Under the pieces are notes generated by a model. It worked only from the letters and a program-made list of their open reading frames with translations, was not told where the DNA came from and did not search any database. Shown here piece by piece: positions 9,097 through 17,590 of a stretch of DNA of 64,000 nt; the stretch's first letter is position 1; every line of letters starts with the position of its first letter. A program made the translations under genes and the position numbers. The DNA comes from Brevibacillus laterosporus (lineage in GTDB: Bacteria > Bacillota > Bacilli > Brevibacillales > Brevibacillaceae), in contig NZ_JAUKFY010000018.1 of the NCBI RefSeq assembly GCF_030489605.1, positions 34,600 to 98,599 of the forward strand, in the 5' to 3' direction.

Positions 9097-9507
9097 ATGA
9101 TAAATAACAATATTCCAAGAGTGGGTGTAGGAGCCGCCATCATAGATGACAAGAATCGCATTTTGCTTGTCTTGCGCAAAAAAGCACCGGAAGCCGGGTG
9201 CTGGAGTCTGCCTGGAGGCAAGGTGGACTACATGGAAACAATTGAAGATGCTGTGATACGTGAAATAAAAGAGGAGCTTAATATAGATATCGCCATTGAC
9301 AGCCTATTGTGTGTGACCAATCATATTGTTCAGGCAGAAAATGTCCATTGGGTTGCCCCTACTTTTATCGCCCGGATCAGCAGCGGAGAGGTTCAAAATC
9401 TGGAGCCGCACGCTTTAGAGAAAGTAGAGTGGTTCCCAATCGACCAATTACCGGATAACATTACGATAACTACCACGTATGCTATTGATCAGTTAAAAAA
9501 TCACTAA
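9097..9507 (+). CDS. Nudix hydrolase
   Basis: 136 residues. The Nudix box is complete: GGKVDYMETIEDAVIREIKEELNI lies around residues 46-69, with REIKEE as the metal-binding core. It is not closely similar to the Nudix protein at 2168. PRVGVGAAIIDD at the N terminus resembles ADP-ribose/NADH pyrophosphatase-like subfamilies, but the substrate is uncertain. The ATG at 9097 is preceded by AAGGGAG; an upstream in-frame start near 9055 has no ribosome binding site. Confidence 0.88.
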   Translation: MINNNIPRVGVGAAIIDDKNRILLVLRKKAPEAGCWSLPGGKVDYMETIEDAVIREIKEELNIDIAIDSLLCVTNHIVQAENVHWVAPTFIARISSGEVQNLEPHALEKVEWFPIDQLPDNITITTTYAIDQLKNH

Positions 9508-9832
9508 AGACTTTTCACATGTTTTCATTCCTATTATGTTTAAGGGCATCATCAAGAACTTGCTTATATAGGAAAGGTGATGTCGGTTGAGCGCTTTTCA
9601 GATAATGATCTCGTTACATATCTGAGCAGAGCATGCATCTAATCTGGAACAAACATAATTTTATAGCTTTCAATAAAAAAGGGCCTTGCTCGCTCAGATT
9701 GTTTATTTGAGGAGCTGCCCTTTTTCTAATAGAAAAGATGTAATGATAATAGCTGTGAACTTTTGTACTGTTGCCTCCATTCCTGCGTCAAGCTGAAAGG
9801 CTTCTGCTTTTTACCTATAATCCCTGAACAGA
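9508..9832. other. 325-nt intergenic region between converging genes
   Basis: Apart from the hairpin at 9675-9727 I see no gene or regulatory motif. A 20-codon frame near 9580 begins at an ATG too close to its putative ribosome binding site to be credible. Confidence 0.6.
9675..9727. terminator. Bidirectional terminator, Nudix / CapA-like
   Basis: AAAAAGGGC pairs with GCCCTTTTT, with GCTCgCTCA/TTGAGgAGC in the upper stem. A and T runs on the two sides serve both converging genes. Confidence 0.82.
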
Positions 9833-11020
9833 CTATTCACTCTGATTATTCATGGTGTTTGCCCGTTCCTCTGAAGCTGTAATGGTGCCATCCTCTGTAA
9901 TGGTAACACCTGAAGAAATTGACTCGATTCGCTTAATCAATTGACGGGAATTTTCTTCATTCATCGGAACAGCCTGACCAAGCTCGGCATGGTATGGGAT
10001 CATTTTCAACTCCTTAACGCCCTCCTTCGTCAGGGTAGCTTGTAGTACCATGGTTTCCCAGGTTTTCGGCTGTGTGGCGCGGGTAAAGATGAAATTTCCC
10101 ATACTGTATGCAATCCATTTTCCATCAAGCTGCTCAAAGCCTTGCAGAACATGAGGATGACCACCGACAATAAGATCGGCCCCTGCTCTCACAAGAGCTT
10201 TGGCCAATTCTTTTTGGTGCTCTACAGGAAAATCTACCTTTTCCTTTCCCCAATGAGCGATGACAATGACTAGATCAGCTTCCTTTTTGGCAGCTTGTAC
10301 GGCTTCCGCTGCCCGTTTTGGATCATACATTACCGCTAGGCCTGTCTTATTTTTGCCAGCGTACCAACTAATTTCAGGAACGACGCGACTAAAGCCGAAG
10401 AATGCCATTTTAATCCCATTACGTTCTACAAAAACAGGGGAATAGGCACGATCGGCATTAACCCCAGCTCCTACATACGCGATTTTTTCCTTGTCCAGCG
10501 TGTACATCGTATCTAATAATCCGTTTTCTCCTTGATCCATCGAGTGATTGTTGGCTAGATTCACGAGATCAATCCCTGATTTCTTCATAGCCGTGACTGC
10601 CTCAGGCGATGATTTATAGACAAATTGCTTGTTTGCGGCCGGAGATCCTTTTTCGGTGATAGGAGTCTCTAAGTTGCCGATGGTGTAATCGTCGGCTAGG
10701 AATATGTCTTTTACATGCCTAAAGGCATAATCATATCCTTTATCCTTTAATAAAGTCTCCACATGTCCAGACATCATGATATCACCTGCAAAGGTAAGAC
10801 GAACATTGTCAGGTGTAGGTTTAGTTAAGTCCGTAGATGCGCCGTATTGAGAGGAGAAGAAGTTGTCAATTTTTTCGGGAAGATAGATACAAGCGACGAT
10901 AAGCAGGCCGACTGTTAACAGAACAGTGTTTGCCAAGATAAGCAGGCGGAGCCGCTTACGCTGTTCCTGCTTCTTTTTGTTACGTCTGATTTGAAGACGA
11001 CTCGGTTTTTGTTGAACCAT
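9833..11020 (-). CDS. CapA-family metallophosphatase-like protein
   Basis: 395 residues: a basic cytoplasmic N terminus, one membrane anchor (about residues 26-46) and an extracellular PGA_cap domain. Calcineurin-like motifs are visible: FAGDIMM near residue 78, GNLETPIT near 116, NLANNHSMD near 156, IVIAHWGKE near 251 and GGHPHVLQG near 287. CapA/PgsA proteins take part in poly-gamma-glutamate synthesis or export, but no capB, capC or capE gene is nearby, so a PGA role is unproven. The ATG at 11020 follows GAGGTG. It is probably monocistronic. Confidence 0.87.
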   Translation of the reverse strand: MVQQKPSRLQIRRNKKKQEQRKRLRLLILANTVLLTVGLLIVACIYLPEKIDNFFSSQYGASTDLTKPTPDNVRLTFAGDIMMSGHVETLLKDKGYDYAFRHVKDIFLADDYTIGNLETPITEKGSPAANKQFVYKSSPEAVTAMKKSGIDLVNLANNHSMDQGENGLLDTMYTLDKEKIAYVGAGVNADRAYSPVFVERNGIKMAFFGFSRVVPEISWYAGKNKTGLAVMYDPKRAAEAVQAAKKEADLVIVIAHWGKEKVDFPVEHQKELAKALVRAGADLIVGGHPHVLQGFEQLDGKWIAYSMGNFIFTRATQPKTWETMVLQATLTKEGVKELKMIPYHAELGQAVPMNEENSRQLIKRIESISSGVTITEDGTITASEERANTMNNQSE

Positions 11021-11183
11021 TATTCACCTCAAAAACTAGATTTATCAATTTATAAGACGATGCACCTAAGAAAAAGTGACAAATTTAGGATGGAGAATAG
11101 ATTTGGGGCACTAAAACCTTATTCTAAGAAAATATTTATCCTGAAAGGTTACAAATATCTTACAAAATCCTTATCTGAACATG

Positions 11184-11212
11184 AAAAAAGAGGCTTATCG
11201 GTAGCCTCTTCT
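11184..11212 (-). terminator. Terminator after DUF3817 gene
   Basis: On the minus strand AAGAGGCT pairs with AGCCTCTT over a seven-base loop and is followed by a T run. Confidence 0.85.
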
Positions 11213-11253
11213 CAAGCATGCTAAATCATGCATTCTTACTAGTATTTTTTTAG

Positions 11254-11544
11254 CTAGGCATCCTTTTTTAATCTGGCATCTAAAACAAAGGTTCCAAATG
11301 GGATAACGGATGCTAGCACAGCACCAATCACACGGATGAATGACCATCTTAACGCAAAAGCAGCATGAGCGATAACGAATAGATAGAGAACAAACAGAAC
11401 ACCATGCAAGGGCCCGATCACTTGTACACCAATTGGCAGATCAGCATAATACTTTAGCGGCATCGCGATAAACAGCAGGATTAAGAAGGAAAGCCCTTCT
11501 AAAAAGCCAACCACACGAACACGTCCCAAAACGGTTTTTAGCAT
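11254..11544 (-). CDS. DUF3817 membrane protein
   Basis: 96 residues with three hydrophobic segments (about 13-33, 39-63 and 69-88). The pattern RVVGFLEGLSFLILL, then GPLHGVLFVLYL and the final VIPFGTFVLDARLKK, is characteristic of the DUF3817 family (B. subtilis YdzA-like). Function is unknown. The ATG at 11544 is preceded by GAGAGGG. Its own terminator follows, so it is probably a single-gene unit. Confidence 0.85.
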   Translation of the reverse strand: MLKTVLGRVRVVGFLEGLSFLILLFIAMPLKYYADLPIGVQVIGPLHGVLFVLYLFVIAHAAFALRWSFIRVIGAVLASVIPFGTFVLDARLKKDA

Positions 11545-11622
11545 AGATGGATTCGACCCTCTCTTTCATAAATATAAGAAAATAGCTATGACTTACGATA
11601 ATTAACACTATTTTATTACAGT

Positions 11623-12957
11623 TTACTTTCGAAATTCCACGTCTAGTTCGGTCAATTTGTGAAAATTTGGTGATCGGAAAAATAGGATTCCCGATAAGAG
11701 CAACAGGATAAGGCACATGCTAAATAAGGTTTCACCACCAAAGGTCAGCAACACAACTCCGCCTAAGAAAGGACCAAATGTGCGTGAAATATCCCAGTGA
11801 ATGCCGTGCAAGGAGAAGTAACGGCCGCGTTCCTCTGGAGGAGCAATATCTGAAATGTACGTATGCAAGCGTGTTAATCCGATGGTTTCTCCCACGGTCC
11901 AAGATAATTGAACGAGGATGAGGACGAGCATGCTTTTAGAAAATCCATAGGCGGCAGCGGTTACCATAAAGCATGAGCAGGATAACAGCATCACACGCTG
12001 AAAGGATAATCGTTCTGTTAGCTTGACTAACGGGAGCTGTAATATCACAGCTAAAATGGCTTTAATGGTTGAGAGAGTTGCAATAATAGATACGTAGTTA
12101 ACAAAGCTTTCTTGCAAATAGATACGGAAGCTAGTCTCCGTTTGAGCATAGAAAAAACTGATTGGTAGAGTGTAGATCATCAGCATGAGTACATGTTTGT
12201 ATCTCGTGACCAGGGCAGTCATTCGATGGAATGACAAGTAGAGATGCTTACCCGTTCCTGCAAGAGCATGGCTTACTTCAATTTGCTTGGACGATGTGAT
12301 TTCTTTTTTCGCTGTTTCCGATGCTTCTACCTGATCAGACGAGGAAGAGAGAGCAGGAGCTGAGACAGGAGCTGTTTCGGGTAATTTCCGCCAGCATACA
12401 AGCATGTAAAGAAATATGGATAAAGCTTCTATACCAAATAGCCAAGTAGGATCGTACTGGTATAGCAGCATTCCCCCAACAGGACCTAATGCAAGACCAG
12501 TATAGCTAATGGTATTTAGTAACCCGAACACCTCCACGCGTTGACTCTCTGCTGTTACATCAGCAATTTGGGCACGTTGGGCAGGAACAAACAATGATTG
12601 TCCTGCTCCATGCAGCATGTACAGAAGGGAAAAGCTAAGTATCGAGTCAGCCAACATAAAACCTGCCATTGCTAGACTTTGCATGGTCAGGGCAAGTAAC
12701 ATCACGGGTTTACGGCCTAATCGATCGGTAATGCCGCCTCCGAGCAGTGTAACAACAATGTCGGTTAACGGCTGTAATCCGACAATAAGCATAGGTACTA
12801 GCACAGCACCATTTAATTTATCATGCAGGTATAATAAGAAAAATGGGGCAAGCATTGAGCTGGATAGGCTGGTTATGAATGCTCCAAACATTCTGATCCA
12901 GATGGTGATATGATAGCGATGAGTCCAATTTTTTTTCAATGGATGACGAAATTTCAT
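11623..12957 (-). CDS. MFS transporter (drug/sugar efflux type)
   Basis: 444 residues with 12 predicted membrane segments and a long hydrophilic central loop (about residues 185-225). The MFS motif A between segments 2 and 3 is clear (GGGITDRLGRKPVML). I chose the ATG at 12957 because AAAGGGGG lies upstream; an in-frame ATG at 13005 would add 16 unlikely residues. It diverges from an SgrR-like regulator gene, an arrangement reminiscent of E. coli sgrR-setA, where SetA exports sugars or sugar phosphates. Substrate cannot be read from the sequence. Confidence 0.88.
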   Translation of the reverse strand: MKFRHPLKKNWTHRYHITIWIRMFGAFITSLSSSMLAPFFLLYLHDKLNGAVLVPMLIVGLQPLTDIVVTLLGGGITDRLGRKPVMLLALTMQSLAMAGFMLADSILSFSLLYMLHGAGQSLFVPAQRAQIADVTAESQRVEVFGLLNTISYTGLALGPVGGMLLYQYDPTWLFGIEALSIFLYMLVCWRKLPETAPVSAPALSSSSDQVEASETAKKEITSSKQIEVSHALAGTGKHLYLSFHRMTALVTRYKHVLMLMIYTLPISFFYAQTETSFRIYLQESFVNYVSIIATLSTIKAILAVILQLPLVKLTERLSFQRVMLLSCSCFMVTAAAYGFSKSMLVLILVQLSWTVGETIGLTRLHTYISDIAPPEERGRYFSLHGIHWDISRTFGPFLGGVVLLTFGGETLFSMCLILLLLSGILFFRSPNFHKLTELDVEFRK

Positions 12958-13141
12958 AACTTGATCCCCCTTTGTTTTGCTGATTGTATGGCATCGGGGA
13001 GACAAGAAAAAGAGAAGAAGAGAAAGCTCTACTTTTTCCTCTTTTAGTAAGGGGGAGACCCCGAACCATTTATATCAGGAGTCAATGGATGAGAAATAGA
13101 GGTTGTAGTGGTAGTTGAACAAGGGAAAAGGAAGAGTCGGG

Positions 13142-14986
13142 ATGTATATCATAGATGATTTTATTCGATTTCGAACGGAATTGATTCATATTCCATTAAA
13201 AGAGCCTATTTCGATTTCTCTTGAGCAAATTTCTACTCTGTTGTGCTGCACTACCCGGAATAGTAGGTTTATTTTGCAAAAATGGATTGCTCTTCAATGG
13301 ATTGTATGGATACCTGGCAGAGGAAGGGGAAATCGTTCACAGCTTTCCTTTCTAGTTGAGCCAGATGAAATAGTAGTCAGCAATGCGCAACAGATGATTT
13401 ATTCAGGACAGGTAGCAGAGGCACTGACCCTTATGCAAAAATATACGGTTACTCTGCCAAGAGCTAATGAGCGGTTCCAGCGATGGTTTCGAGGACAATT
13501 TGGATTACAATGGGAACGGGAGCAGGGCAAAAGGATCGAGACACTGCGTCTTCCTCTAGGTGAACCATTAGCTGTAGTTGACCCTATCCATGCTTATTTA
13601 CGCTCCGAGTGCCATATCAGTCAGCATATTTGTGAGACGTTGCTTCGCTATAATAAGACATCTGGAAGAATGGAATCCCACTTGGCCTACCATATCGAAA
13701 AGAATGACTCTGGGGATTGCTGGACGATTTTTTTGCGCAAAGGAATCTTATTTCACCACGGGCGGGAAATGCTAGCAAGCGATGTCATTTATAGCTTTCA
13801 TCGCTTAGCAAGAGAGAATTCTCCTTATCAATGGCTTACGCGAGAAATAAGTGAGATGATCGAGCGTGACGATCGAGTGATTGAAATAAGGCTTACAGGG
13901 CCCCATCATTTGTTTGATCGTTATCTAGGAAATGAGCATCTTGCCATTGTTCCTAGGGATTATGTAGAGCAGGTAGGTGCCGATTTTGTTAGGATGCCGG
14001 TAGGAACGGGGCCGTATAAACTTATTCGCAACGATGATGGTCTGGTCATACTTGAAGCCTTTGAAAGTTACTTCGGTTTTAGACCCCATCTGGATCGTGT
14101 GCAATTTATTGCGATGCAAAACAAGACTGATGAAAAAGAAAAGACAACAGCGTATGGCATGTGGTATGAAATGGATGAAGTAGATGATGCAGAGCAAACA
14201 GGAGAGGGGTACAGCGGAAAGTGGCAAAGGGTAACGAGCAATGATTGGTGTGTTCAGTATCTAAGCTGCAATCAACGAAAAACAGGACCGATCGAGAATC
14301 TTTCCTTTCGTCGAGCGTTGCAACTGATTTTATCCCCCAAACAGATGCTGCACGAACTGGGAGGGGCACGCCATGAAATAGCTGCCTGCCTTGCCTCTTG
14401 GAAACGAGATAGTTTTCCGGGGAAAGAGAGCCAACAAGAATCCAAGCTATGTCTTTTTGAGCATGTGCGTTTGTTACTACAACAAAGCAATTATCAAGGA
14501 GAATCCCTGCGTTTACATACTTTTACCGATCGAGATCATGTGGAAGATTGCGAATGGATTAAACAGCAGTGTGCGATGTATGGCATAAGCATTGAAGTTC
14601 ATTATTATGCGGTAAGTGAGTTATTGCGGCCCACCGCTATTGAGCAGGCCGATTTGATTCATGATAGCGCTACAGTGGGCGATGATACCGAGCTGTCTAT
14701 ATTAGAAGTTTTTTTATCACATAATAGTTTTATTTATTCTCATATTAAGGATGAGGATCGGCAAAGCATTGACAGGGCGATTACTCACCTGCAAAGCCTT
14801 CAATCAGGGGTAGATCGACAGAATGCGATTACCGAAATAGAGCAAATGCTACAGCAGCAGATCGCTTATCTGCCCCTTTACCGCAATCGGATAGGGTTAA
14901 TGGTTGACCCGCGTCTGCACGGAATCAGAATAAATCGTCAGGGACATGTGGATTATCGGACATTGTGGTACAAGCATAGGAGTTAA
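13142..14986 (+). CDS. SgrR-like regulator with solute-binding domain
   Basis: About 614 residues and no signal peptide, hence cytoplasmic. Residues ~1-110 form an SgrR_N-type winged-helix DNA-binding region (LEQISTLLCCTTRNSRFIL, then WIVWIPGRGRGNRSQL). The remainder is an SBP_bac_5 oligopeptide-binding-type domain with segments such as GTGPYKLI and IAYLPLYRNRIGLM. The family uses the solute-binding domain as the ligand sensor of a transcription factor. I prefer the ATG at 13142; a TTG at 13115 is an alternative. It diverges from the MFS gene, which it probably controls. Its 3' end overlaps the converging membrane protein gene by four bases. Confidence 0.85.
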   Translation: MYIIDDFIRFRTELIHIPLKEPISISLEQISTLLCCTTRNSRFILQKWIALQWIVWIPGRGRGNRSQLSFLVEPDEIVVSNAQQMIYSGQVAEALTLMQKYTVTLPRANERFQRWFRGQFGLQWEREQGKRIETLRLPLGEPLAVVDPIHAYLRSECHISQHICETLLRYNKTSGRMESHLAYHIEKNDSGDCWTIFLRKGILFHHGREMLASDVIYSFHRLARENSPYQWLTREISEMIERDDRVIEIRLTGPHHLFDRYLGNEHLAIVPRDYVEQVGADFVRMPVGTGPYKLIRNDDGLVILEAFESYFGFRPHLDRVQFIAMQNKTDEKEKTTAYGMWYEMDEVDDAEQTGEGYSGKWQRVTSNDWCVQYLSCNQRKTGPIENLSFRRALQLILSPKQMLHELGGARHEIAACLASWKRDSFPGKESQQESKLCLFEHVRLLLQQSNYQGESLRLHTFTDRDHVEDCEWIKQQCAMYGISIEVHYYAVSELLRPTAIEQADLIHDSATVGDDTELSILEVFLSHNSFIYSHIKDEDRQSIDRAITHLQSLQSGVDRQNAITEIEQMLQQQIAYLPLYRNRIGLMVDPRLHGIRINRQGHVDYRTLWYKHRS

Positions 14987-15330
14987 GAGAATAGGTGATA
15001 CAGAAAAGGAATGAAAAGTGCCAGCATAATACCAACTGCTGTGACAACTAGGAAGCCTAGCGCAATATATAATATTTTTTCTACCACCCAAGGCAGTCCA
15101 GAGTTTTGGCAACCTCTTTTCTGTCGGAAAAATGTCATGAGAACGACAGCGCTGGTAAAAATAATGGTATATCTCAACACACGAAGGATGTATTCCATCC
15201 AAGTCAGATCTTGAGTTGTCATCCGACCAGAATATAGCGGGATTTCGCGCTTTTCTGGCACAAAGAGAATCATGATAGCTAAACCAACAAGAAAGCCGTA
15301 TTTTGCACTTTTGATTAATTTATCTTCCAT
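14983..15330 (-). CDS. Hypothetical membrane protein, 115 aa
   Basis: Three hydrophobic segments are visible (about residues 8-24, 44-66 and 84-110). There is no recognised motif. The ATG at 15330 is preceded by AGGAGG at seven bases; a longer start at 15351 would include that Shine-Dalgarno sequence within the gene. Its stop codon overlaps the stop of the SgrR-like gene tail to tail. I do not recognise the family. Confidence 0.78.
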   Translation of the reverse strand: MEDKLIKSAKYGFLVGLAIMILFVPEKREIPLYSGRMTTQDLTWMEYILRVLRYTIIFTSAVVLMTFFRQKRGCQNSGLPWVVEKILYIALGFLVVTAVGIMLALFIPFLYHLFS

Positions 15331-15509
15331 GAGGGAACCTCCTAGTCTCATTGCTTTTATGAATATTTTAACAGTTTTTTCCTTGGGGTTGATAGGAAAA
15401 TGCGAAAAAGATCGTTTTTTGTAGAATTCGAAGTGGAAGCATGGAGGCTAGGAAGGTATTATGGAGTGGACATTGTTTTTGAGGCAGTGCCTGAGAAGGA
15501 GGACTTACC

Positions 15510-16469
15510 GTGGCGAATTATGCCGACAGACGAATTTATTCCCCTTATATGATTTTTTCAAGGGAAGAGTGGAGGGGCTTGCGAAATGAAACGCCCTTAT
15601 CCATCTGTGAAGAGGATTTAGCTGATCTAGAAGGGCTTAATGAGAAACTATCACTAGAGGAAATCAGTGAAATCTATCTGCCTCTCTCCAGGCTGTTAAA
15701 TTTATACGTAGCAGCATCACAAGAGTTGTACAAAGCGGCTGATACTTTTCTGGGGAATCGTTCAGAAAAGGTACCGTTTATCATTGGAATTGCTGGCAGT
15801 GTCGCCGTTGGAAAAAGCACGGCAGCACGGGTGTTGTTATCCTTGTTGAAACGCTGGCCTAATCATCCAAAGGTGGAGCTGGTTACTACGGATGGCTTCC
15901 TTTATCCAAATGAGATTCTGGAAGAACGCGGTCTGATGAAACGTAAGGGCTTTCCGGAAAGCTATGATACAACAAGGCTGATCAATTTTTTAGCAGATGT
16001 AAAATCTGGCGTGAAAGAAGTGAGTTGTCCACTTTACTCCCACTTGACCTACAATATTTTGCATGATCAGGAGCAAATCGTTTCGCAGCCCGATATCTTG
16101 ATTGTGGAAGGATTAAATGTCTTGCAGGTAGGACGTATTATGGATAATGAAAGTATGCCTCAGGTGTTTGTCTCTGATTTCTTTGACTTCTCCATCTATG
16201 TGGATGCTGATGAAAAAGACATACGCGAGTGGTACTTGAATCGCTTTTTATTGCTAAGACAGACGGCCTTTCAGAAGCCGGCTTCTTATTTCCATCGATA
16301 TGCGCAGTTATCGGATGAAGAGGCCCTGGATGTAGCAAATAACATCTGGCGGGAAATCAATGCAGTTAATTTACATAAAAACATTTTACCTACTCGTTAT
16401 CGCGCTGATTTGATTTTGACGAAGGGAAAACAACATGCCATTAAACAGGTGATGCTGCGAAAGCTGTGA
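15510..16469 (+). CDS. coaA: Type I pantothenate kinase
   Basis: 319 residues. It phosphorylates pantothenate with ATP, the first committed step of coenzyme A synthesis. The P-loop GSVAVGKST is at residues 96-104, within [17 protein letters not shown], and the downstream TTDGFLYPN and RKGFPESYD segments are typical of prokaryotic CoaA. Length equals the family norm of ~315. The GTG at 15510 follows AAGGAGG. The gene appears monocistronic. Type I kinase rather than the type III CoaX is unambiguous here. Confidence 0.96.
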   Translation: MANYADRRIYSPYMIFSREEWRGLRNETPLSICEEDLADLEGLNEKLSLEEISEIYLPLSRLLNLYVAASQELYKAADTFLGNRSEKVPFIIGIAGSVAVGKSTAARVLLSLLKRWPNHPKVELVTTDGFLYPNEILEERGLMKRKGFPESYDTTRLINFLADVKSGVKEVSCPLYSHLTYNILHDQEQIVSQPDILIVEGLNVLQVGRIMDNESMPQVFVSDFFDFSIYVDADEKDIREWYLNRFLLLRQTAFQKPASYFHRYAQLSDEEALDVANNIWREINAVNLHKNILPTRYRADLILTKGKQHAIKQVMLRKL

Positions 16470-16525
16470 GCTGACGCAGGTTTTGTCACAGAATATACAA
16501 CTGTACGACAAGGCCTTACTAATCA

Positions 16526-16554
16526 TTGTCTTTTCCAAAAGTTATCAGTAAGAT
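16526..16554 (+). promoter_or_regulatory. Sigma-A promoter of hemQ
   Basis: TTGTCT (16526-16531) and TAAGAT (16549-16554) are separated by 17 bases and lie about 100 bases upstream of the hemQ start. Confidence 0.6.
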
Positions 16555-16653
16555 AAAAGAGGGACAGGTCTCTTACAAGAAACAGGGACTTTTTGTGTAT
16601 GTACATAGGCGGAGCAAAGGCTCACGCTAAACCATAAGAAGGAGTTGTGTCAC

Positions 16654-17406
16654 ATGTCAGCCAATGAAGCATTGCTCACGTTGGAAGGATGGTTTACCTA
16701 TCATGACTTCCGTAAGATTAACTGGGAAAAATGGAAAAAAGCATCTAGCGAAGAACGCCTAGCGGCTCTTGACGAACTAACTTCCCTCATGCGTGTATGG
16801 AATGATGCAGAATCCGAGACTGGTGGTAGCACGGCTGTGTATTCTGTACTTGGGCATAAAGCTGATCTATGCTTTATCTTCTTGCGCCCTACAATGGGTG
16901 AACTTGATGAATTAAAAACAGCGATCAATAAAACTCGCTTTGCAGATTATACAGAGACGGATTACTCTTACATTTCCGTGGTAGAGTTAAGCAACTATGT
17001 AAACAATCCTGGCCAAGACCCGAAAGCGAATCCGCATGTACGCGAGCGTTTGTATCCAATTCTGCCAAAATGGGATCACTTCTGCTTCTATCCGATGAAC
17101 AAAAAACGTGGAGAAAAAGACAATTGGTATTCCATGACAATGGACGAGCGCCGTGAATTGATGCAGACTCACGGTTTGACCGGCCGTAAATATGCTGGTA
17201 AGATCAAGCAAATCATTGGCGGTTCTGTGGGCTATGACGATTGGGAATGGGGCGTTACCTTATTTGCTCATGACCCAATTGAATTGAAACACATTGTATA
17301 TGAAATGAGATTCGATGAAGTAAGTGCTCGTTATGGCGAGTTCGGGAACTTCTTGGTCGGTAACTATGTAAATGAAGAAGCTCTACGAAAAATGTTTGCG
17401 CTTTAA
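16654..17406 (+). CDS. hemQ: Coproheme decarboxylase (chlorite dismutase-like)
   Basis: 250 residues. HemQ converts Fe-coproporphyrin III to protoheme IX, the last step of the coproporphyrin-dependent heme pathway of Firmicutes. The active-site Tyr is Y146 in FCFYPMNKKR, with the adjacent lysines. The proximal heme ligand is H173 in QTHGLTGRKY. Length and motifs match the pentameric HemQ group rather than true chlorite dismutases. The ATG at 16654 follows AAGGAG. It has its own promoter and terminator. No other heme synthesis gene is in the window. Confidence 0.95.
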   Translation: MSANEALLTLEGWFTYHDFRKINWEKWKKASSEERLAALDELTSLMRVWNDAESETGGSTAVYSVLGHKADLCFIFLRPTMGELDELKTAINKTRFADYTETDYSYISVVELSNYVNNPGQDPKANPHVRERLYPILPKWDHFCFYPMNKKRGEKDNWYSMTMDERRELMQTHGLTGRKYAGKIKQIIGGSVGYDDWEWGVTLFAHDPIELKHIVYEMRFDEVSARYGEFGNFLVGNYVNEEALRKMFAL

Positions 17407-17423
17407 ATGAATGTTACTTTCAA

Positions 17424-17456
17424 AGAAACCGGTGAGCAAAGGCTTATCGGTTTTTT
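17424..17456 (+). terminator. Terminator after hemQ
   Basis: AAACCGGTGAGC pairs with GCTTATCGGTTT using G-T pairs and is followed by a T run. Confidence 0.82.
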
Positions 17457-17481
17457 GCCTTTTTACCTTTTTGTACAATTT

Positions 17482-17524
17482 CAGGTGGTCAGACCTGTTG
17501 GAATGGGGCAAACTGGTATATGAT
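17482..17524 (+). promoter_or_regulatory. Possible aspA promoter with overlapping palindrome
   Basis: An imperfect 16-base palindrome, CAGGTGGTCAGACCTG (17482-17497), abuts a weak -35 TTGGAA. TATGAT (17519-17524) follows after a short 15-base gap. The arrangement suggests a regulated promoter, but the core elements are weak. Confidence 0.35.
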
Positions 17525-17590
17525 AGATACGTAAGTGAACTGACAATCAATACGGCTCTAGCTAGAGCGATCATAGGCGGGGGACTAACC

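Noticed and set aside
9580..9642. 20-codon peptide after the second Nudix gene
   Set aside because: The ATG abuts the putative ribosome binding site and nothing else supports translation.
12617..12913. 98-codon plus-strand frame inside the MFS gene
   Set aside because: Antisense to a clear membrane-protein gene; no start signals.
16556..16600. GGGACAGG / CAGGGAC before hemQ as a terminator
   Set aside because: The two elements are direct, not inverted, so they cannot form a stem.
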